Assembly (NCBI GenBank): GCA_036346405.1
Contig: CM070559.1
Span: forward strand, 36,245,889 to 36,309,888
Source of the DNA: Phyllostachys edulis
Lineage: Eukaryota; Streptophyta; Magnoliopsida; Poales; Poaceae
Length of the DNA: 64,000 nucleotides
Direction: 5' to 3'
The notes beneath the pieces were generated by a model. The model was not told the DNA's origin. It searched no databases and was given only the letters and a program-made list of their open reading frames with translations. A program made the translations under genes and the position numbers. This document shows positions 10,461 through 22,269 of this stretch, in pieces (within the stretch, counting starts at the first letter, position 1; each line of letters starts with the position of its first letter).

Positions 10461-13255
10461 TCATTCCAATTCCACGTATGCATCTTTCAAAGCTAGACGC
10501 TGAAAGTGAGAAAGTGACTTAGTGAATAAATCTGTTAGATTTTCACATGACTTAGTATGCATTACTTTAATTTCGTCCATTTTTTGCAATTCATGAGCAT
10601 AGAAGAACTTAGGGTTGATATGCTTTGTGAGAGGATTCTTCACATAACCCATCTGCACTTATGCAATACATGTTGCATTATCTTCATAGATAATAGTGAA
10701 GGTTTGCACGGTATTCAATCCACACGTCTGCTGGATGTGGTGAATCATTTGTCTAAGACAAGAACATTCTCGTGAGGCCTCGTACAGTGCTATGATTTCT
10801 GAGTGGTTCGTCGAAGTTGATACAAGACTTTGCTCAGATGATTTCCATGAAATTGCAGTTCCACCACATAGGAATACATAGCCTGTTTGCGACTTAGCTG
10901 TATACGTGTTCGACAAGTACCCGGCATTTGTATAGCCAGTCATAGTTAGGTCTTGGTTCTTTCTGTAGAACAGACCAAGATCTTTGCTTCCTTAGAGGTA
11001 TCAGAAGATATCCTTTATTCCCTACCAATACCTTTTGGTAGGTTCTGCACTATACCTTGCTAATAGGTTCACTGCAAATGTAATGTCCGGTCTAGTACAG
11101 TTTGCTAAATACATGAGTGCTCCTACTGCACTCAAGTACGGGAATTCCGGTCCTAAGACTTCCTCCCCCTCTTCTTTAGGTCTGTACGGGTCCTTGTCTT
11201 GTTGTAAGGATCTTTCGACCATCAGTACTTTCGAAGGACATGCCTTTTCAAAACCAAACATTTCTAACACTTTCTGAGTGTAGGTTAACTGATGTACTAA
11301 AATCCATTCAGGGGTATGCTCAAGCTGTAGGCCTAGACAATATTTGATTTTACCAAAATCTTTCATTTTTAAACTCCGACTCCAGGTAAGAGCTTGTTTT
11401 CTTAATATCTTCCAGGGTCCCGATGATATTCAGATCATCTACATGTACTAAGATTATACAAAATCCATCCTAGAATCATCGTATAAATACACAGGGACAA
11501 TCCTCATTGTTTATGTAGCCTTTCTTGCAGAGAAAGTCACTTAAGCGGTTATACCACATTCTGCCTGCTTGCTTCAATCCATATAGTGACTTTCTGATTT
11601 GCACACTGTACAGATTTCTATTTGGTCTGTCTTGGTTCAGGATAGGGATACTTTCAAGTACCTTCATATAAATGTCCAAATCCAAGTTCCCATAAAGGTA
11701 TGCAGTTACCGCATCCATCAATTTTATTTCTAAATTCAAGTTTACTGTCATTGAGATTAAATATCTAAAGGTAGTTTCGTCCATGACCGGGGAATAGGTT
11801 TCTTCATAATCAACTCTTAGTCATTGAGTGAAACCTTCTACAACAAGTCTTGCTTTATGTCTTACAACTTCATTGTTTTTATTTTTCTTTCGAACAAATA
11901 CCTATTTATGCTCTATGGGGTGCACATGGGGAGGTGTGCGGCTTATAGGCCCAAACACTTCTCTTTTATTCAGAGATAATAATTCTGCTTCTATTGCCTT
12001 CTTTCAATTTTCCCAATATGATCTTTTCTTACATTCAGCGAGCGATGCAGGCTCTGGATTAAGACAGATGATTGTGGCAATTTTCTTTGTAAAATAAATA
12101 TCAACATTGGTTGTTGTTCTATTCATAAATTCTCCTACAGTCACATAATTTATAGCTATTTCTTCATGGGACGATTCTTCTAATGCTTCTACTCGCTCAC
12201 TGCTGCTTCCAATCGCGGGGGCAAGTCTATTTAGTTTTTTAGCTCTGACGTGTGCGCACACATCCATACTGATATCCACCTCCGTGGAAATATTCAAATC
12301 CGGTATGCCTTTTACGGAAGGTTCTATACTGGTGCCAGGTCTCAACTGGCTGCCCTTCTTGTTCTGGGGAACTTCATTGATCGGCTGTGTCAAGTCCTTC
12401 TTATCCTTTTTCGCCAGGCGTCCCCGGTTACTTGGGATTCGAGGGGCCGAAGTTCTCGTCGTTTTATTCTGAGGCATCTAGACGGGATTGGGGATACCTT
12501 CAATTTTCTTTGGTATTTTAACCCTCTCCAGTGCATTGCGTGTAGGCACATGCGACTTAGTCACACTCTTCAAATCACTGAAATAGTCAGACAATTGATT
12601 CGCTAATGCTTACAAATCAATTATCTTCTGGACTTCACTATTCGCTTCACTAGTGCGTGGGTCATGTGCATAGATTCCCGTGGGTTGCCACGTCATTTCC
12701 CGATATTTTTTATCAAGAGGTTGATTTTCTCCCACTAATGACGAGAAACTGTCCTCATCAAATATGCTATCAGCGAAGCAGGATGTATGCAAATCTTCAG
12801 TCATAGGGTCCAGATACCTGATTATGGATGCGGTCTCATAACTAACGTATATCCCAGAATTTTGGAGAGGACCCGTTGCAGTTCGCTGTGGTGGTGGTAT
12901 AGGTACATAAACCTTGCAACCAAACTTGCGGAGATGAGAGATTTTCGGTACTGACCCTTACGCTAGTTGCATAGGTGAATGGATGTTATATGCCGACGGT
13001 CTAAAATTGATGAGAGTTGCTGCGTGCAAGACTGTGTGTCCCCAATATGTAGTTGAAAAAATACAATTCTGCAAAAATGGTCGGGCAATAAATTTAATTC
13101 TTTTAATTAATGACTCTAATAGTCTATTCTGGGTGTGGATAAGTGGTACGGAATGCTCAACGGTAATTCTCATTACAATGCAATAATCATCAAATGCCTT
13201 TAAGTAAATTCCTCGGTGTTGTACATTCTGATGGACTTCACATGATGATTAGGGA
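10461..13255 (-). pseudogene. Cop-A pol, integrase C-part, RT and RNase H
   Basis: Continues pol after the foldback. At 12958-13250 is the end of the integrase core: SIRMYNTEEF, where the family has LDNAGEF, so the second catalytic Asp is Tyr; then TQNRLLES, which keeps the Glu. A Ser/Pro/Lys-rich linker covers 12004-12900. Reverse transcriptase spans about 11020-11790 (LMDAVTAYLYG, RKSLYGLKQAGRMWYNRL, and HVDD near 11440 in place of YVDD). RNase H follows at 10461-10943 (GYTNAGYLSN, with Asn for the first catalytic Asp; SQTGYVFLCGGTAISW; NLTDLFTKSL). Stops at 10659, 11476 and elsewhere plus frameshifts break the frame. Confidence 0.85.
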
Positions 13256-13268
13256 AATTGTTTTTAAA

Positions 13269-14126
13269 GGGGAAATTAGCTTAGTGACATCGCGTTAGAG
13301 CGTAATCGGAGGAACGACACTCCGTTCGTCACACACTGGAAATAACATCGCGAACACCAAAAAATTAGACGAATGACATCACTACCGGTTACTTTCGTTT
13401 CCATAATTTTTTAAATATAGAAACTTAGCTAAAAAAATTATCAAATTTTTTGTGGAGTCTCCCAACATAGTTTAATTGCTTGTATATTTTTTTCAAAGCT
13501 TTATATGTTTTGATTTTGTCTTTAAAATTTATTTAATTATACTATTTGTAGGAATTTTCTAATATAGAAAATGAGGTCCAAACAATATGAATTTTTTTCA
13601 AGCTCGTTACATAGTTCACTTGATTATGTAATCGTTCTAGAATTTTTATAAAATTAATTAATGCAATTTCATAATGTCCTTACATTATGAAATATTAAAC
13701 TCTCACACAAAGGACATTATGAAATTGCATTACATAATTTTGTAAAATTTTAGAAAAATTACACAATCAAGTACACTGTGTAAGGAGTGTGAGAAAACAA
13801 TTTCATAATGTTTGGACCTCATTTTCTATATTATAAAATTCCTACAAATAGTATAATTAAATAAATTTTAGAGATAAAATCATAACGTATAAAGTTTTGA
13901 AAAAAAATACACAAGTAATTAAACTATGTCGAGAGGCTCCACAAAAATATTGATAATTGTTTGAGCTCAGTTTCTATATTTAAAAAATTATGAAAATGGA
14001 AGTAACCAGCGGCGATGTCATTCGTCTAACTTTTTGGTGTTCGCAATGTTATTTTCCAGTGCGTGACGAATGGAGTGTCGTTCCTCCGATTACGCTCTAA
14101 CACGATGTCACTGAGCTAATTTTCCC
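13269..14126. mobile_element. 858-bp foldback (long inverted-repeat) element in Cop-A integrase
   Basis: The left end GGGGAAATTAGCTTAGTGAC and right end GTCACTGAGCTAATTTTCCC are complementary. The complementarity continues inward almost to the centre near 13695-13715 (for example ATTTCTATATT/AATATAGAAA and GAGGTCCAAAC/GTTTGGACCTC). Nearly the whole element is thus two arms of about 420 bp with almost no loop. No coding capacity. A TTTTAA word flanks both sides (13262-13267, 14127-14132), perhaps part of a target duplication. Superfamily uncertain: the long arms suit a Mutator-type or foldback MITE. Confidence 0.85.
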
Positions 14127-15120
14127 TTTTAATTATTTGCAAGATCAGCTTTGCAAAAACATGGTTTCTCGTAGACAATAAACATACATGCGACCATTTC
14201 GAGGAAGCATCGATGAGCACCATAAAGTACCTAAATGGCCCTGACAGCGGTTGTACAAGACTGCAAATGTCTCTCTAGGTACGGTCCAGTAAAGTAGGGA
14301 TTTCATCCTTCACTTTCAGAGCAGAAGGTCTAGTAATTAATTTCCCAGTGGCACATACGGGGCACATAAAATCTTCTAGATTCGGGAAGTTCTTTACATT
14401 GATATTATGTCCCTGAGAATTGGTGATTATATTCCTCATCGTCCTAAGACCAGATGGCCTAATCTATCATGCGAGAGACAGAAAAGTACAGAGCTTCTAA
14501 ATGTGGTTTTCAGGACAGTATGTGCTGCATGTGCCTTAATATTAGTGTAGTATAGCCCAATTCATATGAAGGAAGTCGTTCTAATACCTTTTTTCTATTT
14601 TCTCCACACTTTGTAATGAGCATGTATTCCTTACCATACTCTTCTTCAGTCTTTACGTGGAGACTGTTGGCACGAATATCTTTAAAGATTAAGAGAGTTC
14701 TAGTCGATTCTGGGTACAACAAGGCTTCTTCAATGACCAGTGTTGTGCTCATCGGGAGTATAATTGCAGCCCTTTCCGAGCCTATTATACAAGTATCGCT
14801 ACCTGCGATTGTCATAAGACTACCAGCATTTTTGCTAGTCGACTGGAAATTTTTTTGTCTCTCTCAAGATGGTATTCATCGTGCCACTATCCGCTAAGCA
14901 CACTTCCTCCATAGGGCGCCACCCGCATGCTGATATATAAAGTATTTATTAATATGGGGTAGGAAGCAATCCACACATAAAATCCTCCAAAACAGAACAT
15001 AAGTCTTGAAGGACTCATTATAAGAACTTAATGTTTTGCTCTCCTAGAGCTTACAACCATTATTCAATAATTCAAAGGTCTATTACAACCATAAACTACG
15101 AATGGCTATAAAAATCTAAG
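14127..15120 (-). pseudogene. Cop-A protease and integrase N-terminal half
   Basis: The retropepsin keeps LADSGTM (about 14890), with an intact active Asp. It is followed by GSLMTIAGSDTC-like strand sequence and the GAG-pre-integrase stretch (EEEYGKEYMLITKCG). The integrase core begins near 14280 (RDIC, first acidic residue present; FRYFMVLIDASSKWSHVC; STRNHVFAKLILQIIK) and stops at the foldback insertion at 14126. The two integrase halves join exactly across the foldback in the copia family order, so the foldback arrived after Cop-A. Confidence 0.75.
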
Positions 15121-15130
15121 TGCAATGCGT

Positions 15131-16138
15131 GCACTAGATTGAATCAGTGAAGTATGAAGAAACTTCTGCCTGAATCTGCTCCATGTCCATCTTCTCTTCT
15201 TCGGCAACTACATCTGTTGCCACTGCGATGTCCAAAGAAGGTGTGATGGGGGCTGCTTCTGGGCTGTCCACATCCATTAGTGCAACTAAAGACTGTGGAT
15301 CCTCTATGCCTGCAATGGCGTGTTGTGTCTCATGCTGTCCTTTGCCCTTCTTCTTAGCCTTGAAAGCATCAATCATGTGCTGCAGCTCATGGCAAATACG
15401 TGACCAATGTCACCATGTGCCACATTTGTAGCAACTTTGATCCTGCTGACCATAGGGCTTCTCATCGCGCTTCTTTTGTTCGCACTTCTTGGCTTGAGCA
15501 TTCTGCTTGGTCTTGCGACCCATGACCTTACCTTTCTTGCCTCTTTCCTTTGAGTGAGGCTTCCTCACCTTGTAGCTGCTTGCGTTGACTTCATGGCTAA
15601 CTTGCTACTAGGCGGCTGTGATATGTAGTTCTTCCTTAGAACCTCATCTTGAGCTTCCGCAACTTGCATGATGTCAATCAGTTCAGCATACTCCTTGTAG
15701 CCATCTTAACGGTAGTTGCGTGCGGATTGCACCGCATTCGGGTGAAAGGTAGACATGGTTTTCTCAATCTTCTCCTCATCTGTGATTGCCTTATCACAGA
15801 GCTGAAGATTGGTACAAATTCTGTGCATCAGAGTTGTACTTCCCTACGGTCTTATAGTCAGCAAAACATAGTCGGTTCCATTCCGGCTCTACACGGGGAA
15901 GAATGGTGTACTTCAGCTTCTCAAACTGCTTCTTCAGGACGGTCCATAAAGCTAGTGCGTTCTTCTCCGCCATAGTGCCAAGTCCAATAGCAGCACAGAG
16001 CTTCTTACCTCCAAGTACGATCTCGACATCTGATGCCCAAGTCAAGTAATTCTGGCTAAGCTGGGCCAGCTCTTCGAACTCCCAGTTTGTAATGCCAGTC
16101 ATATGCATATTCACGCAAATGGTGCATAGGATTCTCAT
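15131..16138 (-). pseudogene. Cop-A gag, UBN2-like with broken zinc knuckle
   Basis: Copia gag polyprotein that would form the virus-like particle. The N-terminal part reads NYLTWASDVEIVLGGK (about 16030), a UBN2-type signature, and LALWTVLKKQFEKLKYTILP. A basic Lys/Gln stretch (MGRKTKQN-AQAKK, about 15500) precedes a zinc knuckle beginning CYKCG near 15430; its second half is disturbed by an in-frame TGA and a substitution before HWSRICHE. The tail is acidic and ends FTDSI* at 15134. The frame is broken around 15600-15800. The true start codon was not determined. Confidence 0.7.
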
Positions 16139-17645
16139 AATGTTCCTGTATTATTCTATGCATTTTTCATGATTTACTGCTATTTTCAGTGATTAAAAGC
16201 AAATATAAACAATCACAGATAATCAAAACAGTAAATACAATAAATAAATTGCATAGAAATAACCATAACAAAGCTAAATATGCTTCAAATACAAAAATTG
16301 AATTCCCAAGGTCCTTTTCTACTAGACAATGAATTTTCAGCGAATTCTGTAATTTTCAGGGGTTAAATCACGAAATTTAAGTTTTGAGAAAAAAAATTCG
16401 TGCAATTTTGAGAAAATTCGAGGGGTTTTCCACAAAATTTACTTATTTGCGAAAATTTTCTCATAATTTTCAGAATTCCGAGGGGCCTTTTTGCAAAAGT
16501 TTTTCTTTTTCGGTTTTCTCCCTTTTTTTCTTTCCGAAAAACTTCGGATCGTCCGAACCATTTTTTTTCGAAAAACTTTCGGACCGGTCGAACCACCCCT
16601 CCTTTTTTTCTCTCTCTTTGTTTCACCTGACCGACCATTTTCTTTCTTTCTTTGGGCCTTCTTTCATTAGCCCATACAGGCCCAATAGGCCCATCCAGCC
16701 TTTTCTCTCGGCTGGGTAAAAAAGAGGAGGTGTGGTTAGGGATTCCCCACCCCAAATGCACAAGCCAGCGACGATTGGTCATGCAGACCGTCATGGGGCT
16801 ACATGGAGCTGCTGCTTGGTGGCGGGTGGCCGGGGAGGGCGGCGCAAAACACCCGGAGCCGGTCCGGTGGTTTGGGCAGTCACGCCGACGCTGGCGGCAT
16901 GCGGGCGGTGCCTTCAAGGTCATGCTTGGGCGCACGGGCTTTAAGAAGGGTTTAACGCTACAAGTGGCGACGGAGGGCGGCGCGATGGGTGGGGCGGCGG
17001 CCATCTTGCTGCTGTTGGGAGCGGCGTCGTGTGGGCGTCATGAGTAGAGGCAGCGCCTTCTAGCAGCGTGCCCATACGCGCCGCGTTCGCCCCTTCCTCC
17101 CTTTTTTTTCTTCTTTGCGTCCGGGGGCGACGCCATGCAAGGACGCCGGTGAGGAGGGCCGTGTCAGCGGCCGACAGCGGATTTAGCTGGGGCGGCCGTG
17201 TCTCAGTGAGGCCGCGATGTCCCGGCTTCAAGCTAGCGGTAGTGGGGGGGAGCTCGTGCGGGGGCATCGGCAGGCCATACAGGGCCGTCGAATTTTTTTT
17301 GTACTGTTCATGCGAGTAGTACCGATCATGCAATTATTGTTCATGCAATTACCGATCGGCTTGGCCGACGACTTCAAGTCTGCTCGCGGTAGATTAGAAC
17401 GTATTTTCGATTTTCAATCTACGGTACAATCAACATCCACTTTTCCAGGCAATCTACCGATCGACATTGTGCCTGTGACTCAAGTCGGCTCGTGGTAGAT
17501 TGGAGCGGATTTGCACCATAGGTTACAATCTAGAAAGCCAAATTTACAAAATTGAAAGTAATCTAGAAAAAAACGATTCGATCTATGAGTGTCGTTCTTC
17601 GACGGTTACCTTTCGATCTGAGGAGAGTCGATCGTGCTGATAACG
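16139..17645 (-). other. Cop-A untranslated leader
   Basis: Sequence between the 5' LTR and gag. It has an AT-rich part (16140-16480), a pyrimidine-rich part with TTTCTTTTTCGG words (16500-16640) and a GC-rich part (16780-17240). Long frames on both strands in the GC-rich part are compositional (Pro/Ala/Arg-rich, no domain). A splice-like GGTAACC lies near 17606 on the minus strand, so a leader intron is possible but unproven. Confidence 0.5.
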
Positions 17646-17907
17646 TGTTGATGAACGGTCACTAGCGAGTCCAGTTCGAGCGATTGCCTCGTAGACAAAC
17701 TCAGAATCGTAAGAACAATGCAAGAACACAAGAACATAATAGTTGATTGAACACAGAGATATGAGGGGACTTCAAGCTTCTCTTTATTGCTCTTATATGA
17801 AAACGGTGTACAATAGTTGGGGATCCTCCCTCTTTTATATAGGCTACTGGATGGATGAGAAGGCCAACGTGGGACAGGGCTACCAGTCTGAGCCCAATTT
17901 CTTAACA
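17646..17907 (-). repeat. Cop-A 5' LTR
   Basis: 262 bp; sense start TGTTAAGAAATTGGGCTC (17907), sense end GACCGTTCATCAACA (17646). A minus-strand TATA box (CTATATAAAAG, complement near 17832-17842) would drive the element transcript leftward. The TATCAGCACGA primer-site-like sequence follows directly. Confidence 0.85.
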
Positions 17908-18009
17908 AAATTATCAGTATCCGACTTCAGAATAAAAATATGAGAAAAGAGTAATATCAGCTCACATTGGACCTGTTTTCACTTTTCAGCCCTATCTCCT
18001 GGTGCCCAG

Positions 18010-20735
18010 CAATTGCGTGCACATTTGGTTTGATTTGGTTTGATGTGATGTGATGTCATTGATTGAGCCAACATGGCTGTGCTACATGTCTGGCGGAATC
18101 TTAGGGGCTTTATTGGTGTTGGACATGCAACATCTTGTCCTATTAGAAGTACTAGTACATTTTTAACACGGGATCACACAAAAAAAATTCTTATATACAT
18201 CTTTGGTAGTTTGTGGAACGGATTTTTGCTCATTCTAGACTGTTTGTTTTATTTTCCTTTGCTCAGTGGCTCAGACGTAAGGCTTGCTTGCCATAATTGG
18301 ACTTCAAATGATAATCATGTTTGCATATTCCATGCTTACTAACTTGCTATCTCCATATCATGCACTGTTCTGTTTATATAATTACAAAGTTGTTTTTATA
18401 ACACTAATCTGGTACAAATTCTCTGTAGTTTATGAATAATGTGCTTTTTTTTTTGCAAAAGAGGGAACGAAGAATATCATGGATAGTTGTTGGGCCAAAT
18501 AAGCAACTGGAGAGGGTGAATAGGGGTACATATCCTTTTCACCTCTATGGTATTTAACTTTTTTTTATCATTCCAATAGCTATGAAGATCAAAGCTACAA
18601 GATTACGGCGGAAGACTTGCACTGAATCCGAAAAACCCCGAGCTCAACCTCTCTCGGCTGGTCTAACCATCGTTGCCTAGACGGTCTGGTCGGTGGCCGG
18701 TCTGACCGCTGTGTGCAATAACAGTAGCCCAAAGAGATCCACAAACCGACCTAACTTTAGATCCCGTGATCCAAATCCCTTGATATTTTAGACATTGCTC
18801 AAAAAGGAATGTCAGGAACCTATTCCAATCGACGATCGAAGCCAAAGTTCCACTAATTTCTTGATTGAGGTCAAGAAGGCAAAAAAACCTAGGGAAAACC
18901 AAAACTTGAGCCAAAAGCTTGTTCATGGGTGGAAGATGATCAAGATGACCCTAGATCAGATCCCACAAATTCTAGTAAGTTAGATCATAGCAAAAGATCC
19001 AGCCAAAACCCTTAGAACACAAAACCCCAAAATCATTAAGGAGAGAACAAGAACAAGATAGAGCTCATCTTGGAGCAATCTTGATTGGATTGATTAGAGA
19101 GATTGTAGGTTTACAGCCACACCACCATGGAGGGAAAAAAAGCTCACATTTGAGCACATAATTTCTCAATCCATCTCTCTCAAACCCTAACATCCTCTAT
19201 TTCCTTCACTTTCCAAAAATCACAAATTATGGTTTCAAGGCTTGAATGTGCAGATCATGCACCCTCCTCTTCTATAGCAGAGTCTAGGTCTAAAGACAAA
19301 ACATTATCAGACATTTGTTAAGCCCACACACAAATAGGTCTACACTCACGCACGCTTCTCAAAGCAGATGATGAACCGGGTCTTCCAAATTCATCTCTTC
19401 ATGATCTTCATCTTCTCTTGACCTAAAATGCCTCTCCTTCCGCCATCTTGTGCCGCGGTTTCTCCAAGGTCACCAACCTGGTATTTTGGTGAAGATACCA
19501 AAATATCCCTTCTCGATCCTTCTTCAAAGGCCTAGTCCAATCAACGTGAAGAAATCCCACGCTTCACAATGCATAGGTTCATCAATGACTATGATCTTCA
19601 TGTCGGCAATTCTCTCTTATCTGGCTCCCACCGGAATCAACATGACACTTGTACCGACCCCCAAGCCACTTGATGCAATCTGTTGCACCGAACTTCCCGT
19701 TTGATCATTCTTGTTCGTCTTGCGCAATGCTTAAGTCCATCCACTTCACCTAGCATCCTCGATCGTTATGTACCTCGGCTCTCCTAGCCTAGTCCCGACC
19801 ATCCTCGCCGTTGACCGTAGTTGAATCCAAACCACCTTCATAACAATAGACCAGGAAATCAATCACGAACATAAGTTCCTTGCAACTTGACTCACGTTAG
19901 ACAAATATGCATCATGCAACACCTATGCACTGAATCCCAAGACTTTGGCCAATTCCACAAGATTATCGCACCTCACTATAAATGATTGCTCCCTGGTCGG
20001 TCTGACTGTCGCCCTCGGCCAGTCTGACCGCTAGTAGGACCAGTCTGGTCACCACCCTGGCCGGTCTGACTACCAACCATTGGCCGATCAGACCGCATCT
20101 CGATTTTTCCCAAGTCCTAGAAAACACCATTTCTGGACATTTCGGTAAATCTCTATCTAGTTTTGCCTCTAATCTCAATTTTCCATGAGACCTAGTGCAA
20201 GCATACCTCCAAACACTCCTACATAAGTGTTTGATCACAATCCCCGAAATTCCACTTTTTCGACCACGGCCGATCTGGCTGCCAGCACCAACCGGTCTGA
20301 CTGTCACCCCTAGGTTGGTTAGAAGGCAGGCCCTCTGCCAGTTAGAATGCCCCCCCCCAGGGTTGGTCAGATCGTAGGCTGCCTGACAGCAAATCCGACA
20401 ATTTGCTCAAACCGAGAGTTTGATCCCCAAACACGTCGACACCGAGGAAAGTTGTTCAACACTAAGATTAGGATCATACACATGATCTCCACGGTTACAC
20501 ATTTGATTATTTTTCATGGGAAGTCAATCTTGAGATAGATGGCTCCAACATTGATATTCCTCATGTGAAAGTGGATAGCATAGTGATTGTTCTTGGCTTC
20601 TTATCTGCCTTTTTTTTTAATGCCACAGTAAGCACACAATTTTGCATTAGTGTAGCACAGCCATGTTGGCTCAATCAAATCATCAATGCCATCACATCAC
20701 ATCAAACCAAATCAAACCAAATGTGCAAGCAATTG
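18010..20735. repeat. Pair of about 80-bp inverted repeats enclosing an R LTR
   Basis: 18010-18085 (TTTGGTTTGATTTGG, TGATGTGATGTGATG, GAGCCAACATGGCTGTG) is the reverse complement of 20650-20735 apart from small indels. Only the arms match; the roughly 700 bp between them, after removing the R LTR at 18488-20499, do not. It may be a MITE or small DNA transposon with terminal repeats. No convincing target duplication was found. A short frame inside (18073-18342) has no recognisable domain. Confidence 0.6.
18488..20499 (-). mobile_element. R-family LTR, reverse orientation, solo-like
   Basis: On the minus strand it starts TGTAACCGTGGAGATCATG (20499) and ends CTTATTTGGCCCAACA (18488). It shares the start (TGTGGATATCATG-like), the end (CTATTCACCC...CAACA) and the interior with the plus-strand copies at 33765-35527 and 36359-38861. 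It carries GGTCTGACCG/CGGTCAGACC motifs at 18655-18710, 19995-20095 and 20265-20380. No internal region or polypurine tract adjoins it, so it is probably a solo LTR. The flanks do not show a matching 5-bp repeat. A run of nine C occurs at 20350-20358. All frames inside are accidental. Confidence 0.65.
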
Positions 20736-20739
20736 TCGC

Positions 20740-21403
20740 ACATTGGGAGGGCTGTAGGCTCCTGCAGCGGTTCGGGGGCGCGTCATCGCATGTGCTACAG
20801 TCCAAACCATGGTAGGAGATACGTGTCGCTTGACTAGCCTACCATGGTGCCAAATGAGCCAAAAAGTCTAATTGTTACTACTTCTCAAATTTTCTATAAC
20901 TTGCACATCAGAATTTCTAGTGTCTAGGTCGTGAAGAAAAAAAATTTCACCAAAAGAGAGACTTTTCATTTGCATTTAAAAAAAATTCAATTGACAAACG
21001 AAGTTCCCAATTTAATTACCATTTACATGTTGAGTTGATCTCAGCTTTGGAAGGGGAGGTTAGTGAGAGGTAGTTTTAGGGTTGCATGAATCTTTAAGTT
21101 ATCCAAAGGTGTGAAATTTTACTAATTATTTTGTAGAAAAACATCCAGCTGATAACTAGACCGACCCTTCCATCAATGTCAAGACCATTCAAATTCCAAT
21201 CAAACGGCTAAAAGGTGCGCAAGGATGATCTTGTTTGTAAGGGAAAAGATAGTTTCATTAATTATTCAACAACTGGATTTACAGTCTTGAGCAATTATCA
21301 ATTGAAAGAAATGATCCTCTCGACTGTACGCAACTGTAGCTTATCCGGCAAGTTAGGATCATTTTCGGTTTTGTTTTGTTTCTCTGATCTTCTCTGATTC
21401 TTT
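20740..21403. other. No feature recognised
   Basis: AT-rich sequence between the inverted repeat and the hAT derivative at 21412. No domain-bearing frame or terminus was seen. Confidence 0.4.
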
Positions 21404-21411
21404 CTTATCTG

Positions 21412-22260
21412 CATTGGCGGAGATAGAGTATATGCATGGGGGTGCAGTTGCACCCCCAAAAATTTTGCACAAAAAGTTTATATATACATCTCTTAATACA
21501 TAAAGTATACACTACACATACTAACATACATACTTCTCAACTCCTTACAGCCCATTTAGTATTAGGCCCAACAGAATATGAGAATCAAGCCCAATTCAAC
21601 TAGTCAAGGAGGTGTTATGTCTAAGTGCTATCTGCCCATCCAGGCGCTCTGGCAGTAGCGCGGGGCACAACCGGCAGCTCATCGCGGCATCGGCGCATCA
21701 TGGTACTCTGGTGCCGCTTCTGGCTTCTGCGCCGACGATCTCGGCCTCGACACGCCGGTTGCACCCCTCGAGTCTCGACCACGAGGACATGCATCAAGAT
21801 ACAAGGTTTCGAGAAGTGGAGAATCTCAGTGAACATTCTATTAAACTTGTTGAGACAAAGAAGCATGATCGCTATAAACTTGTTTATTTGCTGCTCAAAT
21901 TGGTATTAATATTTCCCATGGCTACTGAAAGTGTAGAGAGGTTATTTTCGGCAATGAATCATGTGAAGAACAAGCTAAGAAATAGCATGGGTGAATAATA
22001 CTTGAATGATTGCTTAGTTACATACATAGAGCGTGAATTTTTTCTACAAGTTAGTGATGATGTTGTCATCAATCGCTTTCAAAACACGAAGGAACGTCGT
22101 ATCAAGTTGTAATTTTTAAAAAATATTTTGTGATGTTGGTTATAGTGCGAACATATAATTTGAGATATTTGAACTTATGCACTATGTCATTTGAATTTGT
22201 GTTGAAACGGATGTGTCTCAAGTTCGCACCCCCATCGTCTAAATTCTGGCTCCGCCACTG
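21412..22260 (+). mobile_element. Internally deleted hAT element with TIRs and TSD
   Basis: TIRs CATTGGCGGAG (21412) and its partner CTCCGCCACTG (ending 22260) are followed inward by GGGGGTGCAGTTGC and GCACCCCC. The 8-bp target duplications are CTTATCTG (21404-21411) and CTTATCTA (22261-22268), one mismatch. At 849 bp it keeps only the last part of the transposase, so it is a deletion derivative that would depend on an autonomous relative. Confidence 0.85.
21798..22112 (+). pseudogene. hAT transposase C-terminus (dimerisation domain)
   Basis: The reading frame carries the hAT family dimerisation signature in the form typical of MYM-type zinc-finger transposase relatives: LVLIFPMATESVERLFSAMN, then VKNKLRNSMG. 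A TAA at 21996-21998 interrupts, after which the frame continues through YLNDCLVTYIEREFF to RRIKL* at 22112, the usual end of these proteins. The N-terminal zinc finger and catalytic core are missing. Upstream codons from 21612 show no similarity and are probably the fused 5' end of the deleted element. Confidence 0.8.
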
Positions 22261-22269
22261 CTTATCTAT

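Larger units (their letters stand above)
9901..17907 (-). mobile_element. Cop-A, Ty1/copia retrotransposon, minus strand
   Basis: Two similar LTRs (9901-10161 and 17646-17907) flank a copia-order gag-PR-IN-RT-RNase H region read right to left. The polypurine tract AAGGGGGAG (complement of about 10162-10170) abuts the 3' LTR. Just inside the 5' LTR the sense strand reads GTTATCAGCACGA, the position of the primer binding site. The integrase is interrupted by a foldback element (13269-14126). By eye the LTRs are about 85-90% identical, so the insertion is old. No clean 5-bp duplication was seen (AGTTG versus AAATT), although the outer MITE halves confirm the insertion. Confidence 0.85.
9422..17994. 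mobile_element. hAT-type MITE split by Cop-A
   Basis: Left terminus TAGGGGTGAAAAC (9422) and right terminus complement TAGGGCTGAAAAG (ending 17994) form imperfect TIRs. They are flanked by 8-bp target duplications TCTCCTAG (9414-9421) and TCTCCTGG (17995-18002), one mismatch. The left arm has the 'CCGTATCCG' low-complexity interior common in such grass hAT MITEs. Without the copia insertion (9901-17907) the element is about 566 bp and non-coding. Confidence 0.8.

Noticed and set aside
16363..17333. Frames of 110-213 codons in the Cop-A leader
   Set aside because: GC-rich or pyrimidine-rich leader sequence with no domain; several frames overlap on both strands.
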